A stretch of 11,912 bases of DNA from Verrucomicrobiia bacterium (GTDB lineage Bacteria > Verrucomicrobiota > Verrucomicrobiia > Limisphaerales > Palsa-1400). Made by a program: the position numbers and the translations under genes. The notes below the pieces were generated by a model, which saw only the letters and a program-made list of their open reading frames with translations, did not search any database and was not told the DNA's origin. The stretch spans positions 1-11,912 of the forward strand of contig JAICXV010000009.1 in NCBI GenBank assembly GCA_025934545.1. Reading direction: 5' to 3'. Of the stretch, positions 8,240 through 11,912 are shown one piece after another. How positions within the stretch are numbered: the stretch's first letter is position 1; the number at the start of each line of letters is the position of its first letter.

Positions 8240-8616
8240 GAGGCTGAACGTCCTCCACGCTCAATTGAACGGATGAGTCCTTGCAGCATGGCTGCAATTT
8301 CTTTTGTTTCTGCAACGATTCCGGTCGGCAAAGGAGAAGCTGTTTCTCCAAGACGCTCGTGCAAACGTTGCGCGATATACATTTGTGTTCGCAGTTCTCC
8401 ACACGAGCCTTTGCTAATGCGAAGAAAGCGAATGAAATCACCTTGGCTATCTCTTTCCGCGCCTTCGGCAATGTTCGACGGAATCGAAATCGCCGCACGC
8501 TGAAGTTGATCGCGCAAAGCCCAGTTCTTCCAGTTGTTCGTTTCAGCACAGACATCCACGGCGAGGCGACAACCCCTTTTCCAGACTTCTAGGTCTTCGA
8601 ACGTCTGCAATGCCAT
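8218..8616 (-). CDS. Four-helix-bundle protein (23S rRNA intervening-sequence protein family)
   Basis: This 132-residue protein of four predicted helices belongs to the S23/IVP family (TIGR02436, related to the Avd accessory proteins of diversity-generating retroelements). Signatures: TFEDLEVWKRG (5-14), LRDQLQRAAISIPSNIAEGAER (34-55), GDFIRFLRISKGSCGELRTQ (59-78) and MLQGLIRSIE (110-119). Members are often encoded in insertions within 23S rRNA genes, or stand alone in intergenic regions; their biochemical role is not established. The start chosen is ATG 8614-8616, giving the family-typical MALQTFEDLEVW; an upstream in-frame GTG at 8640 would translate the inverted repeat. The last residues (about LKTEN) are encoded by the other inverted end. 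It sits in the metK-ahcY operon, same strand. No retroelement or rRNA is nearby. Confidence 0.9.
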   Translation of the reverse strand: MALQTFEDLEVWKRGCRLAVDVCAETNNWKNWALRDQLQRAAISIPSNIAEGAERDSQGDFIRFLRISKGSCGELRTQMYIAQRLHERLGETASPLPTGIVAETKEIAAMLQGLIRSIERGGRSASSLKTEN

Positions 8617-8621
8617 AAGGT

Positions 8622-8646
8622 CTCGCTGAAAACTGAACACTGAAAA
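8622..8646. repeat. Right inverted end of the four-helix-bundle unit
   Basis: On the minus strand: three heptamers (TTTTCAG, TGTTCAG, TTTTCAG) then CGAG, ending 5 nt before the four-helix-bundle ATG. It differs from the left end at two positions only, both the K of TKTTCAG. It abuts CTAG, whose TAG is the metK stop codon. Confidence 0.85.
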
Positions 8647-9825
8647 CTAGCGCACCGCTCTCTTGAGAGCGTCGGCTTTATCGGTGCGTTCCCACGTGAT
8701 GCTCTTGAGGTCGTCGATCTTGCCGAAGTGACCGTAGTTGGTCGTCTTCTGGTAAATTGGACGGAGCAAATTGAGCTGCTTGATGATCGCCGCCGGCTTG
8801 AAACTGAAAACTTCCTGCACCGCCTTCTCGATGGATTCATCGCTGACCTTGCCCGTGCCGAACGTATCGACGCAGACAGAAACCGGTTCGGGATAACCAA
8901 TCGCATACGCGAATTGGATTTCGGCTTTATCAGCCAAACCCGCCGCAACGATGTTCTTGGCAACGTAACGGCCCATGTAAGCCGCGCTACGGTCCACTTT
9001 GGATGGATCTTTTCCGGAGAACGCGCCGCCACCGTGGCGCCCCATGCCACCGTAGCTGTCGACGATGATTTTGCGGCCGGTCAAACCCGTGTCACCTTGA
9101 GGTCCGCCGGTGACAAAACGACCGGTCGGATTGATCAAAAATTGTGTGTTTTTATCGAGCAGGTTGGCCGGGAGAACTTTTTTGATGAGTTCTTTGATGA
9201 TGAACGATTTAATCTCGCTGTGCTTCACGTCGGCAGCGTGTTGGGTCGAAACAACAACGTTCACGATGCGCGTCGGCTTGCCGTTCACATATTGAACCGA
9301 AACCTGGGTCTTCGCGTCAGGACGAAGCCATGCAACGCGGCCACTCTTGCGGATTCTGGTCAATTCGCGACCGAGACGATGCGCGAACATCACCGGCGCC
9401 GGCATTAATTCAGGTGTTTCGTTCGAAGCATAGCCGAACATCAAACCTTGATCGCCTGCACCCTGCTCCGCCGTGTCTTTGCCTTCGGCGGCCGCAGCAT
9501 CGACGCCCTGCGAAATGTCCGGGCTTTGGCGCGTCACTAAATTGGTGATGAACACGCGGTCGGCGTGAAACACATCATCGTCGTTCACGTAACCGATTTC
9601 GCGGATGGCTTCGCGGACGATGTCGTTGATGTGCACTTTGGCCTTGGTGGTGATTTCGCCACCGACCACGACCATGTTGCTTTTGGCATAGGTCTCGCAA
9701 GCCACACGGCTGCGGGGGTCCTGGGCCAGATGCGCGTCGAGGACTGCATCGGAAATTAAGTCGCAAACCTTGTCGGGATGGCCTTCGCCGACCGACTCCG
9801 AAGAAAAGATGAAGGATTTATTCAT
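8647..9825 (-). CDS. metK: Methionine adenosyltransferase (S-adenosylmethionine synthetase)
   Basis: This 392-residue cytosolic enzyme makes SAM from methionine and ATP. Family motifs are [11 protein letters not shown] (9-19), [12 protein letters not shown] (122-133), the ATP/phosphate loop GGGAFSGKD (265-273) and [15 protein letters not shown] (273-287). Length matches the family (about 385-400). ATG at 9823-9825; the mRNA just upstream reads TTACAGAGC, at best a very weak Shine-Dalgarno sequence, and contains a heptamer array. The stop is TAG at 8647-8649, which belongs to the CTAG flanking the inserted unit, so the normal C-terminus is probably intact. It is first gene of a metK-(four-helix)-ahcY unit and divergent from the SahR-like regulator with which it shares its promoter region. 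Confidence 0.98.
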   Translation of the reverse strand: MNKSFIFSSESVGEGHPDKVCDLISDAVLDAHLAQDPRSRVACETYAKSNMVVVGGEITTKAKVHINDIVREAIREIGYVNDDDVFHADRVFITNLVTRQSPDISQGVDAAAAEGKDTAEQGAGDQGLMFGYASNETPELMPAPVMFAHRLGRELTRIRKSGRVAWLRPDAKTQVSVQYVNGKPTRIVNVVVSTQHAADVKHSEIKSFIIKELIKKVLPANLLDKNTQFLINPTGRFVTGGPQGDTGLTGRKIIVDSYGGMGRHGGGAFSGKDPSKVDRSAAYMGRYVAKNIVAAGLADKAEIQFAYAIGYPEPVSVCVDTFGTGKVSDESIEKAVQEVFSFKPAAIIKQLNLLRPIYQKTTNYGHFGKIDDLKSITWERTDKADALKRAVR

Positions 9826-9827
9826 GC

Positions 9828-9855
9828 TCTGTAATTTGTAATATCGAATCTGTAA
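9828..9855 (-). repeat. Heptamer array in the metK leader
   Basis: Four head-to-tail heptamers on the plus strand, TCTGTAA, TTTGTAA, TATCGAA, TCTGTAA, end 2 nt from the metK start codon. They fill the place of the ribosome binding site. This is a different sequence from the TKTTCAG heptamers at the other end of metK but has the same 7-bp unit length. Confidence 0.65.
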
Positions 9856-9891
9856 TCAACGGGAACGCGCCCCACCTACCACCATACATCA

Positions 9892-9946
9892 CATTGACGT
9901 ATCTTGATAGGTTGATATATTAGTTGAGTAATTCTTGCCGTCAATG
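9892..9946. promoter_or_regulatory. Shared divergent promoter and probable SahR-like operator
   Basis: CATTGACG (9892-9899) and its exact inverse CGTCAATG (9939-9946) each supply a -35 box TTGACG. Rightward: TTGACG, 16 bp, TATATT (9916-9921). Leftward: TTGACG, 16 bp, TAATAT (9917-9922). The two -10 boxes therefore overlap on the same DNA. Inside lie the inverted repeat TATC-TT-GATA (9900-9909), two TTGATA copies 8 bp apart (9904-9909, 9912-9917) and TTGAGT at 9924, good candidates for binding sites of the ArsR-type regulator encoded just to the right. Predicted starts are near 9928 (regulator) and 9910 (metK). Confidence 0.65.
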
Positions 9947-9975
9947 GCGAATTCGTCAGAGTTTCCAGTAAATCG

Positions 9976-10905
9976 ATGTCAGGCACACTAAAGTCCTTGC
10001 GAGCGCTGAGCGACCCAACCCGGTTGCGGATCGTCGCCCTGCTCGAGCGTAGCGAGCTCTCCGTCAATGAGCTCCAGGAGATTACGCGCATGGGCCAGTC
10101 GCGCATCTCGACGCATCTCGGTCTGTTGCAAGATTCCGGCCTGCTGGAATCGCGTCGAGAAGGTAAACGCACCTTTTACAAAATCTCGCCGCTCGCCGAC
10201 GAACTTTCTCGCGAATTCGTTCAACTGGCTATTCGCGGCGCAAAGGAATTGCCGGAAGCCTCCGCTGACCAACTCAATTTAAAGCGCATCATTGTCCGAC
10301 GGAGCCAGGCCCAGGAACTTTATTTCAATCAAGTGGCGGGGCGTTTCGACCGCAGCTACGGGCCCGGCCGCTCCTGGCAAGCCTTTGGCCAACTATTGCT
10401 CCGCCTGATTCCCAATATAACTGTCGCGGACCTCGGCTCCGGTGAAGGTCTCCTAAGCGAACTCCTCGCCCGACGCGCCAAAAAAGTGATTGCGGTCGAC
10501 AATTCAGAACGAATGGTGGCGTTCGGCGCGGCGAAAGCGAAAAAGAATAAACTCAAGAATCTCGAATTCCGGTTGGGCGATTTGGAAAATCCGCCCATCG
10601 ATTCAAACAGCGTCGACCTCGTGGTCCTGAGCCAGGCGTTGCATCACGCCGCCGACCCTGAAAAAACTATCCGTTCCGCATATAATATATTGCGCCCCGG
10701 CGGACAGCTCATGATTTTGGATTTACTCGAGCACACCTTCGACAAAGCCCGCGAACTTTATGGTGATCGCTGGCTTGGTTTCCCCGAAGGCACGCTGCAT
10801 CGCTGGCTGGAAAATGCCGGGTTCAAAAAAATCGAAGTCACTGTAGTGGCGCGCGAAGAACAGCCGCCACATTTCCAATCGATTTTGGCAGGCGGAGAAA
10901 AGTAG
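9976..10905 (+). CDS. ArsR-type regulator fused to a SAM methyltransferase domain (SahR-like)
   Basis: This 309-residue protein has an ArsR winged helix at 1-80 (LRALSDPTRLRIVALLE at 8-24; recognition-helix region GQSRISTHLGLLQDSGLLESRREG; no metal-binding ELCVCD-type cysteines) and a class I SAM-binding domain at about 105-305 (motif I VADLGSGEG 150-158, IAVDNSERM 172-180, VLSQALHHAADP 217-228, LRPGGQL 239-245). The same architecture is found in SahR of Proteobacteria, a repressor of methionine-cycle genes that responds to SAH (from memory). Its place beside metK-ahcY supports that role: the fold would act as a SAH/SAM sensor. It probably also represses itself, as its promoter overlaps the operator-like repeats. 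ATG at 9976; no Shine-Dalgarno sequence. Whether the domain still has methyltransferase activity is unknown. Confidence 0.88.
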   Translation: MSGTLKSLRALSDPTRLRIVALLERSELSVNELQEITRMGQSRISTHLGLLQDSGLLESRREGKRTFYKISPLADELSREFVQLAIRGAKELPEASADQLNLKRIIVRRSQAQELYFNQVAGRFDRSYGPGRSWQAFGQLLLRLIPNITVADLGSGEGLLSELLARRAKKVIAVDNSERMVAFGAAKAKKNKLKNLEFRLGDLENPPIDSNSVDLVVLSQALHHAADPEKTIRSAYNILRPGGQLMILDLLEHTFDKARELYGDRWLGFPEGTLHRWLENAGFKKIEVTVVAREEQPPHFQSILAGGEK

Positions 10906-10933
10906 TCGCACTCCAAACGCTTCGCGCCCTTTT

Positions 10934-11912
10934 TCACCGCAACCCAACAACCCACTGCACAATCGCCTCATCCTTCGGCCACGAATACTCCCATCGAAAC
11001 TGTCGACTTGCGTGGACAGATTTATAAACATCGCGCAGCCAACCGCCGGAAAACTTCTTCAAATCCGCACAAAGATAAACCGGATTGGGCGCAGCCAACG
11101 CCGCGACGCCGGTGAAATCGCCAACACTCCTCAAGCCCGGCACAAAAATGTCCGGCTTGAGACGAAACAAATCCGAGGCATCGGCTGATTTGCAATCCGC
11201 CACGACTACATCAACAAGCGGCGCCGCCAACATTGCCGCCAAGCCGGCTTCCCCTTCTCCCACGAGAACCAAATTCCGCGGCGCTTTTCCAGAACCGCGC
11301 GCAAATGCACACACCGTCGCGATATCCTGCACTCGCTCCTGCATGGTTGTTTTGTTGTAGGTTGAAAAAAACAGATCCGGCTTTCGTTCACTGTTCGCCG
11401 GCTTGAACTCGTCAAACGTCACGACCGGAACACCAGCGGAAACAAACTGTTTCGCCAATCCGATCGGTGCGCCGCTTGCATCAACAAACGCAGCGATCCC
11501 ATTCGGATGGACCAACACCACCGATGCGTTGCCACTCGCCTTCTGCGGATAAATCATTATTGCAGAAATCCGGTCACCTTTTCCAACCCGCCCAATCGTC
11601 ACGCGACTTGATGAACACCCCGTCACCTCATCGGAAACTCGACTTCGTTCGTCGAACTCCGCCATCACCCCTCGCTCCGGAATGTCCAACTGCATCGTCC
11701 TTTCCCAAGCCGGTCGGAACATTTTTTTGTATTCGGCCAATGACGCTTTTCCACGCGGTGTCAATTTGTCGAACTGCCGCTGCGTCCGTTGCATCAAATA
11801 ATTAATCAATTCCTGTTCCGAAACCGCATCGTCCGGCAATTTGTTGTCGGGGAAGACGCGCAACAAATCATCCGCATCTTTTGTGTAAGGCACCTCCGAG
11901 ACCGGCGACCCA
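10934..11912 (-). CDS. Alpha/beta-hydrolase (acetylxylan-esterase-like) protein, C-terminal part
   Basis: The reading frame is open to the window edge, with residues continuing upstream of the GTG at 11893, so only the C-terminal 325 or so residues are seen. The match is to long two-domain alpha/beta-hydrolase proteins of Planctomycetes and Verrucomicrobia, often labelled acetylxylan esterase; the linker has DLLRVFPDNKLPDDAVSEQELI (about 8-29 from the GTG), followed by a hydrolase-like domain with VVLVHPNG and LVLVGEGEAGLAAML. At the nucleophile elbow GxSxG the sequence is GEGEAG, so this domain lacks the catalytic serine; in this family the active domain would be the missing N-terminal one (inference). 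A secretion signal, if any, would be outside the window. It converges on the SahR-like gene with a 28-bp gap and no clear terminator. Confidence 0.75.
   Translation of the reverse strand, partial: GSPVSEVPYTKDADDLLRVFPDNKLPDDAVSEQELINYLMQRTQRQFDKLTPRGKASLAEYKKMFRPAWERTMQLDIPERGVMAEFDERSRVSDEVTGCSSSRVTIGRVGKGDRISAIMIYPQKASGNASVVLVHPNGIAAFVDASGAPIGLAKQFVSAGVPVVTFDEFKPANSERKPDLFFSTYNKTTMQERVQDIATVCAFARGSGKAPRNLVLVGEGEAGLAAMLAAPLVDVVVADCKSADASDLFRLKPDIFVPGLRSVGDFTGVAALAAPNPVYLCADLKKFSGGWLRDVYKSVHASRQFRWEYSWPKDEAIVQWVVGLR

Larger units (their letters stand above)
8211..8650. mobile_element. Putative four-helix-bundle mobile unit with heptamer inverted ends
   Basis: The ends are inverted repeats: 8215-8239 and the complement of 8622-8646 agree at 23 of 25 positions, each made of three TKTTCAG heptamers followed by CGAG. 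Both ends are flanked by CTAG (8211-8214 and 8647-8650), which would be a 4-bp target duplication (palindromic, so not proof). Inside is one gene, the four-helix-bundle protein. Removing 8215-8650 leaves metK ending CGCTAG directly followed by CAATC and the ahcY start 13 nt after the stop codon, a normal tight operon. No transposase is encoded, so movement would be in trans or by another route. That it is mobile is inference. Confidence 0.65.

Noticed and set aside
8617..8640. GTG at 8640 as the start of the four-helix-bundle gene
   Set aside because: It would translate the inverted repeat; homologues start at or near the (M)xxxTFEDLEVW segment, which the ATG at 8614-8616 gives.
9826..9910. 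SAM or SAH riboswitch in the metK leader
   Set aside because: The predicted leader is about 85 nt and shows only a short GC hairpin and the heptamer array. I could not fit any SAM- or SAH-riboswitch core.

Overview
The window is about 11.9 kb of a moderately GC-rich bacterial chromosome. It holds housekeeping genes interrupted by an unusual number of short intergenic repeats. The best guess for the organism is a Verrucomicrobiota member of the Pedosphaera/Limisphaerales type, or a close PVC relative. This rests on the long-form ahcY, an atpDC pair split from the rest of the ATP synthase operon, the CobA-HemD fusion, a two-domain 'acetylxylan esterase' family protein, an inter-operon four-helix-bundle gene and the near absence of Shine-Dalgarno sequences. 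No rRNA or other marker is present, so the taxonomy is inference.

Layout. (1) 55-1964, minus: atpD-atpC, the beta and epsilon subunits of F1-ATPase, with a good sigma70-type promoter at 2034-2062. (2) 1965-2858: an 894-bp gene-free stretch packed with repeats. It holds a hexamer array next to the atpD start, a CACAGAG repeat, a striking array of TTGC motifs spaced at 10.5 bp (2213-2354), a perfect 9-bp hairpin, a REP-like palindrome pair, and a palindrome followed by heptamers. (3) 2859-3140, plus: a small membrane-anchored BamE/SmpA-like protein. (4) 3281-4810, plus: a CobA-HemD fusion for uroporphyrinogen-III synthesis and methylation. (5) 4807-4875: a perfect 23-bp inverted repeat that carries the TAG stop codons of both convergent genes. 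(6) 4872-6377, minus: an AEC-family carrier behind a conserved protein of unknown function, 3 nt apart. (7) 6468-6689, minus: an orphan PF09720-type antitoxin. (8) 6789-9825, minus: metK and ahcY with a four-helix-bundle (23S rRNA intervening-sequence protein family) gene between them. (9) 9976-10905, plus: an ArsR-type repressor fused to a SAM methyltransferase domain (SahR-like), divergent from metK. (10) 10934-11912, minus: the C-terminal part of an alpha/beta-hydrolase-family protein cut by the window edge.

How the genes fit together. MetK makes S-adenosylmethionine, methyltransferases convert it to S-adenosylhomocysteine (SAH), and AhcY removes SAH. The SahR-like protein probably senses SAH/SAM and controls metK-ahcY and itself from a shared 50-bp divergent promoter. 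CobA-HemD is itself a large SAM consumer.

The strongest candidates for something undescribed are two. The first is a 432-bp unit at 8215-8646: a four-helix-bundle gene bounded by inverted arrays of TKTTCAG heptamers and by CTAG on both sides. It looks like a small mobile element that landed exactly at the metK stop codon in a formerly tight metK-ahcY operon. The second is the helically phased TTGC array at 2213-2354.
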